Assembly (NCBI GenBank): GCA_027574665.1
Contig: CM050666.1
Coordinates: 5,704,001-5,768,000 of the forward strand
DNA: 64,000 nucleotides
Reading direction: 5' to 3'
Origin: Rhynochetos jubatus
Taxonomy: Eukaryota > Chordata > Aves > Eurypygiformes > Rhynochetidae
Under the pieces are notes generated by a model that did no database searches, had not been told where the DNA came from, and was given only the letters and a program-made list of their open reading frames with translations. The position numbers and the translations under genes were made by a program. Positions 1 through 12,700 of the stretch are shown here, piece by piece. Within the stretch, counting starts at the first letter, position 1. Each line of letters opens with the position of its first letter.

Positions 1-1140
1 ACTGGATCGGCGAGGCAGCTGCAGAAAAGCACTCTGCTCTGGAGTTTATACCGGGTTAGCATGCAGTGCTGCACAACACCGAGTGCCTGGAGAACACAGC
101 ACTGACAACGTGGTGGTGTGGTAACGCAATCCTGTGGCAGAACAGAGATGTGATACTGGTGCCATGCGGTAGGAGTTTGGCAGTGCACGGGTGTGATAAT
201 TGTGTAGTGTTGTAGCCTGACAGAAGAGTTTAGCAGTCTAATGATGTAGTAATACAGTATTCCAGATGGGAACTATTCTGTACAACAGTGATTACTTCTG
301 GTGTGATAGCAGCAAAGGGCCGTGCTGATCCGACAGCACCATCCCATTGTACCAGAAGGCAGCGAGCGAGACGCTACCACCGTGCCGCAGTTTTGGAAGC
401 CTGGCTGTGAGTTAGTACGAGGGCAGCGCTACGGACTCACCTGGTGACCGAAGTGCAGTGTGAGTATGAGCCGGTTGTATGGCGCTTGTGAGAGTGGGGC
501 AGTACTGCTTCGAAGTGTCCCTGCAGTGGCGGTAGCTCGGCGCATGGGTGAGAGCTGTGCAGTGACTCGCGGGCGTAGTTGGCAAGGGATGCGTGCGTGA
601 TAACACAGCAAAGTGGGAAAGTGGCGAGAAAAGGGAGCGTGGGGAGGGCGTTTCATGTAATTTTGGCCTGGTAGCAGGATAGTGTTGGAGTGTCTTAAGT
701 GGTAAAGGAGTGTGCTGTCACCCCTGCAGAGCAGTACAGCATGGTAGTCCTACAGTGCCTATAGCATGGCTACAGGTCACGGTTTAACAACAGTGTGGTA
801 GTGAGCAGTCGCACATCTGTAACGGAGTAGCAGAGGTCCCTCGGCAGCTGGGATGGCAATGAGGTGGCAGCCTGGCAGCAGGGCAGAGTTTACTAACGTG
901 ACAACCGTAGCAACAGCAGCACAGAGGCTGGGACAGCAGTGCAGTGGCCGTGGGGACCGCCATGCAACAGTTTTGTGGCAGCAGGATTCCTGGGGCAGCG
1001 GTGATGTGGCAGCAGTTAGGTCTAGGGTGCAGCAGCGGCTTGGCACCGGTGCTGTACTGGTACTGCGGCACAAAACCACGCCGGTTCTTGTCGCTTTGTT
1101 CCTCCTGTGCCACAGCCTTGGCCTCCCTGGCACCTTTAAG
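1..1140. repeat. Degenerate GCAGTG-rich repeat-like block
   Basis: The sequence repeatedly returns to short words such as GGCAGCAG, GCAGTG and GTGTGGTA at irregular spacing of roughly 15-25 bases, with no long open frame resembling a known protein. This looks like an old, heavily mutated minisatellite or low-complexity tract rather than a gene. No unit could be aligned cleanly by eye, so the repeat call is tentative. Confidence 0.35.
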
Positions 1141-2180
1141 AAGAGCTTTTTTTCCGGGCCTTTGCTATGCAATATTAATTTGCAAGCGATCCTGCCATAT
1201 GAGACCTGACCGTTTTCAGAGCCGTTTAGCCTTCACACCCTGCCTAACTGTTAAATTTTTCAGTGAAGTGATTCCCCAACAGTTTTATGTCAATTGCCTC
1301 TGGTGGCATGGGGATCAGAGGGGTCAAACAATGCCGTGGGGGATCATTAAATATTTACAGGCTTCTGCTGTTAGCACTGTGGCCAAAGGGGCTTTTGTAT
1401 TTCTATTTGTACGGGGAGTTAAAAGCCTCCCCTATCTGCACCGTCTCCCGTTCCCGCTTTAATGTCAGCGTCCACATTACCATTAAAATAGGGAAGGAAT
1501 CTTTCTGCATTTCCTGTATAATCTTCCTTTTCTTGTCCCGTTTGGTCTTCCTCGTGGACTTTAGTCCTTAACGGGTCTTAATGGACCTCACAGCTAACCG
1601 GGATGACACAAGTAGCCCCGATGTGTCCCCAGGCTGCCGGTGTGGGAAGCAGGTGTCAAGAACATTCTCCTCTAAACCAGCCGGGAGTGGGTAGGGAAAA
1701 AGTGATGTGTCCAGCCTCTCACCCTTCTGGTGTCCTCATCTGCAGGATGACCTTGTTCCCTCCAGCAGCCTCTGCTAATTCTGAGTTTTGCCCAAGAGCA
1801 GTCGCTGCATCAGGACCGCGCTTGGCGCTCTGCCGTGGGAGAGCCGGGGAGCCCTGGCCAGCCCAGCTGAGGGAGAGTGGTTAATGGCTCAGTAATGGAA
1901 GTTTCCAGTTGCCCCCATGTATTAGCAAGGGAGGCGGCAGCGCATTGGGCTGTGCTGGAGCCAGCGACGGAAGCTTTCGGATGTAGCGCTGTGGGGTGGC
2001 GAAGGTGAGGGTGAAAGGTCCGGGTTCGCAGGTGCTCCCGTGCTGTTTTGTACCGTGCTGTGAGGCAGGTGAAGCAGCGGTGTGGCAGGGCTCGTGGCAG
2101 ACTGAGGACAGGCTCTCGCAGCTACTCATTTACACATTAAATCGGCACGGTGCAGACTCCTGACTCAAAATGACCAACCG
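1141..2180. other. Intergenic sequence, nothing recognised
   Basis: Mixed-composition sequence without recognisable exons, RNA genes or a known transposon. The short open frames here have no domain signature. Confidence 0.5.
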
Positions 2181-2500
2181 CCGTAGCGATGCTGATCCCA
2201 CCGCGTAGGTTCAGCTCGCTGGTAGCAGCGTTGGGCACGCAGGTTGGGAGGGGAGAAAACCAGAAAGAGCGCCGCATCCTCCCTCTCCCGACTTTTCCTC
2301 CTCTTTTTACGGCACCTCGGAGGGCTTGTTCCGACTGCAAAAAGGGTCCTCCGAGGGCGCGGAGAGGGAAGGGCATCCCGGGCCGCGGGCGACACTCCTG
2401 AGCCGGCGGTGCGGCCCGGCTGTTGCCGGGCTCCCCGGGCAGCACCGCTGCGGGCGGCCGTTCACACCCCTTCTTTCTGCCGCGGGGCTCCCCGGGACAG

Positions 2501-2610
2501 CGGGGCAGCAGCGGGGCAGCAGCGGGGCAGCAGCGGGGCAGCAGCGGGGCAGCAGCGGGGCAGCAGCGGGGCAGCAGCGGGGCAGCAGCGGGGCAGCAGC
2601 GGGGCAGCAG
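2501..2610. repeat. 11-bp minisatellite, ten perfect copies
   Basis: The unit CGGGGCAGCAG is repeated ten times without a single mismatch. Each unit carries a run of four G on the plus strand separated by seven bases, which is the geometry for a G-quadruplex. Eleven is not a multiple of three, so copy changes would shift any reading frame, which argues against coding use. Confidence 0.95.
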
Positions 2611-2641
2611 CGGCCCCGGCCCCTGGCGCTCGGCGGACCCA

Positions 2642-2656
2642 GGGCGCCCCCTGCTG
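2642..2656 (-). promoter_or_regulatory. CTCF-type motif
   Basis: Read on the minus strand this is CAGCAGGGGGCGCC, a close match to the vertebrate CTCF core (CCASYAGRKGGCRS type). It lies inside the CpG island just after the 11-bp repeat. Motif match only; no occupancy data. Confidence 0.5.
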
Positions 2657-2860
2657 AGGCCGGCGCTGCGCTACCCGGCCGGCTCCTGCCCCGGAGCCCC
2701 TTCCCGGCCGGTGGGCCCGGCTCGGCACTGACCCGTCGCGCCCTGGGCCTGCCCGTGCCGCCGGGGCTTGGCCTCGGCCCGGTCCCCGGGCCGCCCGGTG
2801 AGTGTGTCACACCCGGGGACGGCCCCGTGTTTCCCGTGATGTAGGCGAGAGCCGGTCCGG

Positions 2861-5800
2861 GCATCCGGCTGGTCTCCAGGAACATATTCGCAGGGGTCCA
2901 GGTACCTGCGTGGGGTTTGTATGGCCTCCGTGCTTCCATCCCTGCATGTGTTGGCACAGTCCATGTCCATGCATGTAGCCTGAACATAAAGAGCCTTCGT
3001 ATAAACGTCCTGTCTGTGTACACACAGCCCGTACATGTGCAGCCTCTGCTAAATGTTCTGTGTGGCTGTGTAACACCTCTGTACATGCACATGCATTCCT
3101 GTGCTTAAAATGATCGACATAGGTGTGCATCCCTGCCTGCTGGCACCCGCCATACCTTCCAAGGTAAGTCTCACGTTTTCTGTATGTACCGAACACAAAC
3201 ACGCAAGAACGTTGTTCCACTTGAGCACATTCACTCAGCTCCCCTTTTGCTCGGCTTGGAGAAAAATGTATCACATTTATTGCTTGTAAAGAGCTTGAGG
3301 GATGGGACCCAGATGTACAGAATCACTGAGTGGTAATGGATAAGCTTCCTGCCTGCAGTGGGTCTGCCAGCAAACATTAATCTTTGTCAGTGCTTTATTT
3401 TTTAAACAAATCTGTTTTAAAAGGATATGGAAAGACATCAAAATAAAACCAAGCTAAACGAACATTCATTAAATATTCTGTTCATGAAATATACAGCAGT
3501 GTGATCTAATGCACTGAAATACACAAACCTTCTGGTTAGATTCAGCTTATCTTTTGAGAGAAAATATCTTTCAATAATAAATTAATCATCATTTAAATTA
3601 GTCCACTGTGCATTCCACCAACCTATACTGCCTTGATTTTTCTTTCATGCAATATTTGGTGTGAACAAAGTGTCGGCGAAGAGTTTAGCTTTAGATGTTG
3701 GGGCTGGGCTGCAGGTTTGTCAGCTGAATTAGCTGTGGTTCTTTGTAGCACCGCAGCTTCAGTAACTGTTTTTCCCTGATGAGTCCATGAGTGGTATTGA
3801 TTTCCAATAACAAGCAGCTATATGGTGTACATCCAGTAAAAGACACCTAGCTAACTTTGGGCTCCCTTTCAATAATCCTCTGACATTCCTGTGACCTTAG
3901 AGAGGAACAGCAGTGCCCATGAACTTGAGTAATCCTCCAATTTCAATCAAATGCCCCACTTAGAAATAAAGACAAACAGCTGTAGTAGCTTGTATGGTCA
4001 TATTTTGGTTTTTAGTAGCTTTCTGCACCAGCATAAGACCATGAACTCAGTACGATCTATGAACAAAGTCATTAGCAGTATTCCAATATTTCTTCCACCC
4101 GTTCCTCCCCTGGAGTGCCTTGTACCTTGCAGCCAGCTTTGGGAAGAATGTATAGGATTGCTTCATCTCACACAGATGAAATACATTGTCTGCTCTTAGA
4201 AGGAAACCGGCAACTGTGTAACGCTGTGAGGCATCATGTCACAAGGGCTGAAGGCAGGAAGTAGAAAACCACCACCAACTCCCCTGCATTCTGCTGCATT
4301 AACGCAAAAAGCATTTAGGTAGTCTGTGACCAGGCGTGTTGAGTTACAGCCAGAGATCTCATACTGGGATACGCAGTTTGATCCTTCTGAAGGTGCTGTC
4401 AGATCCTTACTCAACATAGAAGTGAGGCAGACCTCAGTTTTATGGTGGTGCACCTCATCTACAGGGTTAGTTTGGAGCATGTGGTTAGTATGGGTCCTCA
4501 GGCCTCTGCTCGCCTAATAATCTGCCACACTTTCTGTAGCACTGCAGTGTGCCAGCCAAATATCGACCCCCTGCCCTTTTTACTTTGAAAGAGGTGAGGG
4601 AGCCAGGGCAGAATTAGCTGCTTTTGCAGCAGTCCCAGATGGACAGAGAGGTTTTCACAAGCCTCATATTCCTCAGCAAAGAGCAGGGACCATGTAGTTT
4701 GTTTTAAGCAGTCTTTGTACAGTGTATACGTGGCAAGTTGTCACAGCAGCTTCTGGGCTCTCAAGCTTGTACTTGTCTTTTGTAGCCCATTGATGATCTT
4801 GAAAGCAGAAAATACCCACAACACATTGTGCTCTGGCCAATGCATCTCCTGGGCAGGGACTTGGAAGTTGAGCTAGTGCAAAATACATGGACCAGAGCTG
4901 CATGGAGGGTGTCAGGAGATGGAACTTTCCCATCTCCTTTCATCTAATGCAGAATAAAGCTAGCTAATTACAGACCACGCTGTTCTAAACAGAAGTTGAC
5001 AGTCCAGGCTTTGTTACCTTGAGAGGAATGGAAAATATCCTTGGTCTTTTTAATAACCTTTCAGTTGTTTGTGATTGAATATGATCCAATTGCTCTAATA
5101 GAGGAGAATATTATGCACAGCATGAGTCAGCAACACTTTGTTCCTGGAACAGCTGGCAGCAAAGGAAGTTCCCAAACTCTCTGCAGAAATATTCCCCCCC
5201 CCCAGGAGGAGGATCTGGGCTGTGTCCACCAATACCTGCTGGTGCCTCCCCTTGAGATGGACCTGTATGTGTCTGACTGGAATATGGAACTATCCAAGGT
5301 TCATTCGAGGTTAGAAGACACAACTCGATGTGCAGCAACAGCACTCAGGAGCCTGGCGCAGAAAAGAGGGAAGCCAGTTGCAGAAGTTCTGAGTGCCAGT
5401 GCATGTTCCAGCGGTTGGGAGGTTTGAAACGAGGCCCTTGACAGCACTGTAAACGGGATGATGTTAACAATTCCAAATGCTTAGGCTCATCTGAGGCCAC
5501 CAGAAAACAAGGCTGGGTTGTTTCTTATAAAATACAGACCTATAGCCACCAGTTAAAGGGTGGTTGGGAGCGGATTTGAAGGCTGCTAATAGATATGTGC
5601 ACTCCCCACTCTGTGATAGGAAAAAATAGACCAAAAAAATCTTGCTGTTAGGATAAATTAAATAAGGTGACGTATTTTAAAATACTAAATCTTCAAAGCA
5701 TACAGTGGGCTCCTAGGTAAAACTATGGACTTCACTGAAAAGATGCTAGGAATGAGTTTTCCATGCTTTACTGTGTAGTCCACAGAAATTAACCCCCTAC

Positions 5801-8800
5801 CTACAGACATTGCCCTGTTGCAGTGTTCATGTTGTGTTGAGAACAACCATCTATCCAATATTCCAGCAAGTGAAAGACTGTACACAGAAACGGACCTGAC
5901 TTCTGAACAGTCTCCCAGTACAAATTCGTATTTCCGCTGGAAATTATTGCCAGGCAAAGCTACAGTCTGATAAGAAATCCCAAGTTTTGGATTGACTTTT
6001 GTTCGCGCTGTTGTGGCTGTTGGATATTTGCTGCCACTGGATACAGTTTCTGGCAGCTACCAAGTGACTAGCTATAGTGGGATCCAACATTTTCCTATGG
6101 AATAAGCATCTCTGCCAAAGGGGCCAGCTCAAAGCACAGCACTGCTGCTTTTTAAAGAATCCAGACATATTAAACTACCTAAATCACTCCCTGTTCAATG
6201 CCAAATCACCCAGCCTCCTCCCTGCTCTGTGTTTAGGTCAGTCAATGTGCCAAATGCTTCTCTCCCATGAGCTGAGGCCTTGCTCTGTTCCAAACCACAT
6301 CCCCTGAGGTCTCTGCTCTCCACCTTGGACTGCAGGGAGGGGAAGGGATGCAGGCACATAGGCAAGACTTGCATTTCACAAAGTTCCTACTGATTTTTAG
6401 AAAGTTTACAACAGAGCCCTAGACCTTAAAAGAACAGTGTGATTGCCACAAAGAACAGTGTGGGAAAACCAGTATACATGCATGTGCAGCCCTCCCACAC
6501 GCACACTGACTACCCCAGATATAGGCATACCCACAGATCAGCACCTACACACAAATGTTTTTGACACACTTATTCTCAGCATCCTGTTCTCTTACAGCAG
6601 CCTCAGTTGGAGGAAGGGAGAAAATATGTTCCTTCTAACCTAATCTTCTAATGACCTTTCTGCCAGCTCCACTTTCCTGCCTCTCTCTAAGCTGCCGGTG
6701 GTGGTGATGGGACCAAGATCCCAGTGCAGAGAGTGATTTCCTCCTCAGGGGTCAGGAGGGTCTGCTGTTTGCTAGATTGTGTTGTGCTGCCCAATTGCTC
6801 TTATGAGATTCAGGGTAAATAAGGAGATAAGAAAATTGTTTACAATCATGTCTCTTGGGCCCCTTGCAGCTCTGTTAGAGTTTTTGCAGAGTTGAAGGAC
6901 TACGACTGTGCTGCAAACCTGGTGCAAGTCAGCTCCCATTGTTTCTTCCCTTCCTGGATTGTGAACTCCCTGCCAAGCCTGGCAGCAGGTCTCTCACTCT
7001 GCCCTGCACGTTTCCTACAGCTGCCTGCAACTGCAGAGAAGAAAAGCAGGCAGCAGTCAAATGCGGCAGCATGCCACGATGGCTGGCTCCAAATGCTCTC
7101 CACAAGCTAATATTTAGATAGTGACCGTCTCAACTTTTGTTGAGAGGCTTTTAGAGCTCTGTAAGGCACACTCGATGCCTGTCTTCCAAAGCTGTCCCGT
7201 GGCAGTCGGGGGGCTGTGATGGATTCTCCTGGCAGGAGATGCCTGACTCCCTTGCTCTACTCCCTCTCTCTGGGAGGATGTGGGAGATGGGTCCTTCTCA
7301 ATTGCAGGGCGTTCCTGGCCTCCACGCTGCCTGTCAAGGGGAGATTCATTAGCAGCAGGGAGGCAATTCTCTCTCTGCTCTGGAATTGGAGTCATTTGTC
7401 TCAGGAAGGATCCCAGGCGCCTCACTCGCTGTGTGGCAGCTTCTGCTCAAGGAAGACAAGCACTTCATCAATAAACAAGGAGCCCAGGGAATGGCTCCAG
7501 CTGACAGAAGACATTATTAACGAGTAGCACTTTGGCAGAGGGCGGATCAGCCTCCCATCAGCTGCTTTAAGAGGAGAAGGAGAAATAGAGCTAAAGATGG
7601 TATCCTTGAGAGGAGCTGGGAGTTTTGGCATCCTCCTGCAAAGTCCCCTGCTGTGAGGCACAGGATTGGCACAGCCCCCAAGGAGTGACTGTGTATTTCC
7701 CCGGTGTCAGGGGTCAGCAGGAGACAGGCCCAGCTCAGGAGCAGTTTTGTGTCCCAGCCTGCTAGGGTGGGCTCTGCTATGGAGGTCTTCCAGCCAGAGC
7801 TTCCCCAGCCCTTGTGTCCCTCTCTCAGTCTGCCCTGAGTTCCAGGGGTGTATTCCAGTATCTGTTTCTGCAGCTTCATGCTTTGGGGGTCCTGTGGACC
7901 TTTTTGCAGCTCCTTCCCAGGCCATGCAGTGAAGAAGGCATTGAGGGGCTGGAGAGGAGGCTGTTGCGCTGCCTTCACTCTTGGGCTGAGCAAGAAACAT
8001 CATCCCACATGGCTGGCTGTGCTGGAACTGGAGAAGCTGTTGGCTCTTGTCATAGCTGGACTCCTAAATTCATCCCCTCAGGTGAAAGAAGCCTCTAAGA
8101 TCTAAAGCAATGTTGCTTCACCTTACAATCATACTTAATTTGCCACAGCACCTTCAGGGTGGAAGCAGAGAAATCCCTGCTTTGTTGTGACATTGGCAGT
8201 TCATCCTTCTGTGTCCTACAGCCCTAGAGCTGACAGCAGAGTTAGTCCTTGGCTTCTGCACCAAAAAGCATGTGGTGTCCGTGGGTTAGGTCTTTGTACA
8301 GCCTTTTGTTTGGAACCACACTCGCAGAGAAAGTTGTGAAATCTTTCGGCTGAACCCCTGAGAGTCCAACCAGCCTGCTGCATAGACAGGGTGTAGGATC
8401 TGTGTCATCTTGCTCTGCGCAGTTCTTGAAGGAGGTAGCCCTTCATGCCATGGCTTCTTAGCACTCTGGAGCTGCAGCTGTGTGGTGGCTTCATGGCTAA
8501 GGGTGCATTCAGTATCCTGTTCGGATCCAGGTGTCTGGGTGTGATGGTGAGTTTTTTATGCAATTTAAATCTCTTTTCAGACTGAAAGCGCTTATGCTCA
8601 GCCTGAGATTAGAAGAAAATGTGTTGGGGACTCATCTTTCTTCTTTCAGAGATTATTCTGTTACCACAACAGGTCTAAAGTCCAGAGTTCAGAGATGGCT
8701 GTAGGTTTAGGAGCCACTTACTTATTCCAGGACTTGGGTTCTTGGAAACGGAATGGATAGATCCATTTTGGTGGTCCAAATTCTGTGCCTCACATTACCC

Positions 8801-9388
8801 AGCCTGGGGCTATTCAGAGTTAGGATTCAGGTGTGAGCCCATCTTTGGCAGACTTGTGCAGGTAAACCCCAGTTGATTACTTGCAAGAAAACTGGAAGAA
8901 CTTCACCACAAGACTGGCTCAAGGTCTCTCCCTTGTGGTTAAAAATTACTATCCTGGGGTTGAGTGTTGTGGGGTCCCTGGACCGCTGCCTCCAGGCTTG
9001 CTTCCACTGGCAGGAAAAGAATGAGGCATTTCTAGGTCTGCTGGTATTTATAAGCTGAAACAGGTCCCACCCAGATAAATGGTCCATTTCTGCTCCGAAA
9101 CGAGCTCCGGACTCTGCTCCAAGCCCCTAAGTGGATTGCCTTCTGGCCAGCCTAGCTCTCTGGTGATTGGAAAGCCAAGAGGAGTTAGAAGAGGGGGGGC
9201 AGGGATGCGATGTTCAGAGGCTGTGTGGACTCAAACTAGCTGGATTCACTGAACTCATCACTGAAATCGCTTCTTGCGGTGCCTCTCTGTTTTAATTCTC
9301 CCTGAATCAGCCCTCTCCCATGAGTGAAACAATCTTGCCTGCAGATTGAGGGGGGTGGGAGGGATTTGAACATTAATCTGATGTAGAT
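2861..9388. other. Non-coding sequence upstream of CABP1
   Basis: No exon matching a known protein was found. 2930-3110 is rich in ATGT/TGCA words. 3380-3620 is markedly AT-rich and contains a single AATAAA, but no upstream coding exon in the window links to it. The rest is ordinary mixed sequence. An alternative upstream CABP1 exon cannot be excluded. Confidence 0.5.
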
Positions 9389-9398
9389 TATACATCCG

Positions 9399-9552
9399 CC
9401 TCCCTCTCTCTCCCCTTCTCACTCTCTCTCTCTCCCTGTCTCTCCCTCTCTTTCTGTCTGTTTCTCTCCCCTCCCTCTCCTTCCTGCTTCATCTCTTCAA
9501 GAAAGTGAACATAAAGTAAAAACACGGAGAGAGAGAGGCAGAGAGAGAAAAA
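9399..9552. repeat. CT-rich tract followed by complementary GA tract
   Basis: About 85 bases made almost only of C and T (9399-9485) are followed, 40 bases later, by a GA-rich run (9526-9552). The two can base-pair in a transcript. The block lies 150-300 bases before the CABP1 start codon and probably belongs to its promoter or 5'UTR. Confidence 0.75.
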
Positions 9553-9705
9553 GCTCCCTGAAGAGGGAAGCCCCAGCAGCCAGTAGCTGTTTGGATTTGC
9601 CTGGCGCTGCCTTTCTTGCTTTGCTCCCAAGGAGTACCTTTAATGGGATCAATTGCTTCAGTTCCTTTATAACCAAGTCCGTCGGAAAGGCAGACTGAAC
9701 ATATT

Positions 9706-9750
9706 ATGGGCAACTGTGTGAAGTCTCCACTGAGAAACCTCTCAAAAAAG
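9706..9750 (+). CDS. CABP1: CABP1 coding exon 1
   Basis: Encodes residues 1-15 ([15 protein letters not shown]), the myristoylated anchor. It ends in phase 0 at donor GTATGT. Confidence 0.95.
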
Positions 9751-12700
9751 GTATGTTCCCTGAATCAAAGTGCATTGTGCGTTTCCAGCCCTGCTTCTTG
9801 GGATGGGTGACGTCGTGGGCAGATGGGAAAGGGAGGTGGGAGAAACACGGAGATGTGTACGGAGGGTTCAGCTCTCTTCGCCAGGCTCTTTTTGTAAAAG
9901 CTGCTAATGCAAGTGCAGCCGTTAGAGCCCGGGATGCTGGGTGCCACAGCATGAGTGTAAACGGGTGTGTATGCATGCACGTGAGCAGGTTCATGTGCTG
10001 CTCCGTGTGTGTGTGTATCACTGTCTGGGAACGTGCAGGGTTGTGCTTGGCAATGTGCACAGTATGCTGGCACACATCTTCTGTACGGGCATCTTAATGT
10101 GTGCACACGTGTGAGTTTGTGTGCGTGCGCGCATGTGCTTCAGTCGAGAGGTGTCTGCATGAGTCTAGTCGTGTGTGTCGTTTCTGTAGGGCCATATATT
10201 CACGTACCTGTGAATAGGTGTGTATCTGTACGTATTCCTTTCGGGGTGTAAGAATGTGCACGCCCAACGAGCCCATCTGAAGTGTGTGTGTGTCCTTAGC
10301 TCTTCACATCCCTACATACCCATCCTGAGGTGTGTGAGCAGGCATGCAGTGTTTGTAGTGACTGTATGGGGAAACATACGGTCACTACACCTGTGTGTGC
10401 CTACACCTGCTAGTGGATGCCCTCACAGAAACCTGTGTGTAGATGTGTGTGTTTTTATGTCTATCCATCCTTGCATATGCACACATCTGGTTTTGTTGGT
10501 ACGTGTTTGGGTACAGAAGCATGTTTTTCTCTGTGACCTGTTTGTCCATAGCTCTGCCTGTGAGTGGACACATGGGGGCCTGGCTGTGTGTTTGTGCATC
10601 GTGTCGCACGTCAGCATGGCCCATGTGTCTACATGCTTGGGCCCAGCCGGACTTCATCTGTGAGCTGCCATGTGGATCTGTTAGGCTTCAGCCCGTGGGC
10701 TGCTCTGTGCTGAGGTTTTACAGTGATCCCAGGATGAATGAGATTCAGGAATGATTCTGCTGTTAGCGACTAGATTGACATGGGAGTGACGTGCCCCAGA
10801 AATATTTCTTGTTTGACTGATGAAGGTCTTGCAGCACTGTGTACCTGTCAGCTGCACGGTTCTCACTCAGCATTGCTGCCAATCTAGTAACTCAGCAAAA
10901 AGCTATGCAATTCACTCCTCATAAATGAAAAAGTTATGCTAAGCATCCAAAGTATTGCAATGAGGAGCTACCTCTGTGGAGACCTTGCCAACAGTGAAAT
11001 GCCACTGCAATCAGGATGCTCAGTACAGCACACCTTGCCACCCAGGAAAGCGCCCCTGGGAGGGAGCTGTTGGGGAGAGAACCTCCCTAGCCCGGAGTTT
11101 CTTCTGGCTGGAGATTTGCCTCTTTTACGTAAAACACAGTTTGCTTGTTATCTCGGCTGCTGTAAACAAAGCCAGTAATGGCACAGTGCTGCTGCGGGGG
11201 AGCTGGGGTACACAAGGAGAGAATTCATCACCAGTGAGGCAGTGCTGACACCAGCCCCTAGGTCAGAGTGACCTTCAGGGAGAGGCAGAAGTAGCTGAGG
11301 TTTACCTAAATGTTGCATATATGAAAAAACAACTTGGTTGCTTGTAGGTCACCTCCAGCTTGCGATAAAAGGAGTTGGCTGCAGCTGTGCTCAACATGAT
11401 CAAGGCAATTGCAATTAAAGTCTGATGTGTGGCCAGGCTGCTTGAATCAAAATGGATTCAAGAATTTATCAGCTCTGTGTCGTCAGTCTTTTAGGTAATT
11501 CATGCTTTCGTTCCTAAAAGCTGCTTCGAATAATGTACTTTGTGCCTAGATAGAAGGCCTGGGATGGCAGGACTGAAGAAAGCTGCAAAGCTGAATGAAA
11601 GAATCTCTCAGACACAGCTCCAGCAAGCCATGAATTAAGACCTTGGGCACTCATCCTGGCAGATCCTGGGGCTCTGCTGTTCTTTTGATCACGACACGTG
11701 ATTAAAGTGGAGACTGCAAGTCAGTCTTAACACTGCACAACTTCACTTGGCGGTTTTATGAGCCTGGTCTTTTTTTCTCAGATTTTACCTTGGTAAAACT
11801 CATTTTGCTGGAATGATAAAGAGGAGGGACTGTAGACAACTTGTGTGAAGGCTGCTCTTGGGTGACAGACTGATCTCTTGAATTTCAACCCGAAATTTAG
11901 GAGTCACTCCCAGGCACGCTTGCTTGGTCTGGGACTGGCTGATGTGGTACCTTGCCTGATTTGGTGGCAATGCTCAGGCTTTGTCTCCACAATGTCTGTT
12001 GTTGGCAGCTTCATTTTCCCTCCATCATAGTGTCCCCCTGGTGATCCCAGCTGCCAGCCTGGCTGCCTTTCCCTCTGAGAGGCACTGCAGTCAGGATGGA
12101 GAGGCACCTCTGGGCTTGTCCCTCTGACACACAGGCAGGAAGATGAGGTGAATACCATTGTGCTTCTGCTGTGCAGAAAGGGAAAGCTTTGGCATCCAGG
12201 TCCCTTGCTTTACCACCCCTCACCATCACTACAGCCATCTCTAAATCAGCCCAGGGTCTCTTCCCAGTCCAAAATCTGCTGGTCTTACACAGCCAAGGGC
12301 TGGACTCAGCCAGGAAGGTAGTGGTCCTTTGCTCAGGGAAGGGACAGGGAAAGCCTGAGCTTCTCAGTCCTGTCCTAATATTTTCTGTGTCGTGCACGCT
12401 GCTGTTCCCCCTGTAATGGGCAGCTGATGTTGCTTTGCCCTGTACCCATATCACAGCTCTTCTTCGGGTTCTGCTGGGATGTAGGAGGAACATGATGGAG
12501 GGAACTTGTGGGGATACTTGCAGGAGAAATTGGGGGGGCTGCTGGCAGAGGGAACATGAAGTGCAATAAAACCTGCCTGCAGAGGCAGAGCAGGGCAGGG
12601 ATCCCATGTCGAGGTCTTGCTAAGACATGCACCTTGTCATCCTGTCACTGCATCGAGTTGTCTGATCAGGATCCTTGGTGGCTTTTGGCAACTGTTTCAT

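Larger units (their letters stand above)
2180..2860. promoter_or_regulatory. CpG island, orphan promoter candidate
   Basis: A sharp rise in G+C and CpG content marks a CpG island about 7 kb upstream of the CABP1 start codon. It contains an 11-bp tandem repeat, a CTCF-type motif and a consensus splice donor (GTGAGT at 2799) near its right edge. In mammals a longer CABP1 product (caldendrin) uses an upstream GC-rich first exon. No caldendrin-like N-terminal coding sequence was recognised here, so a non-coding first exon or an unrelated promoter is equally possible. Confidence 0.5.

Noticed and set aside
2180-2860. Caldendrin first coding exon
   Set aside because: No frame here resembles the caldendrin N-terminal region that I know from mammals, and the phase-0 frame to the donor at 2799 is interrupted by a stop at the end of the repeat region.
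2307-3092. 261-codon minus-strand frame over the 11-bp repeat and CpG island
   Set aside because: Composition is Pro/Arg/Gly/Ala-rich, the frame is kept open by GC bias and passes through the G-rich repeat; no domain and no splice context.
3440-3450. AATAAA suggesting the 3' end of an upstream plus-strand gene
   Set aside because: No coding exon upstream in the window leads to it, and single hexamers are common in AT-rich DNA.
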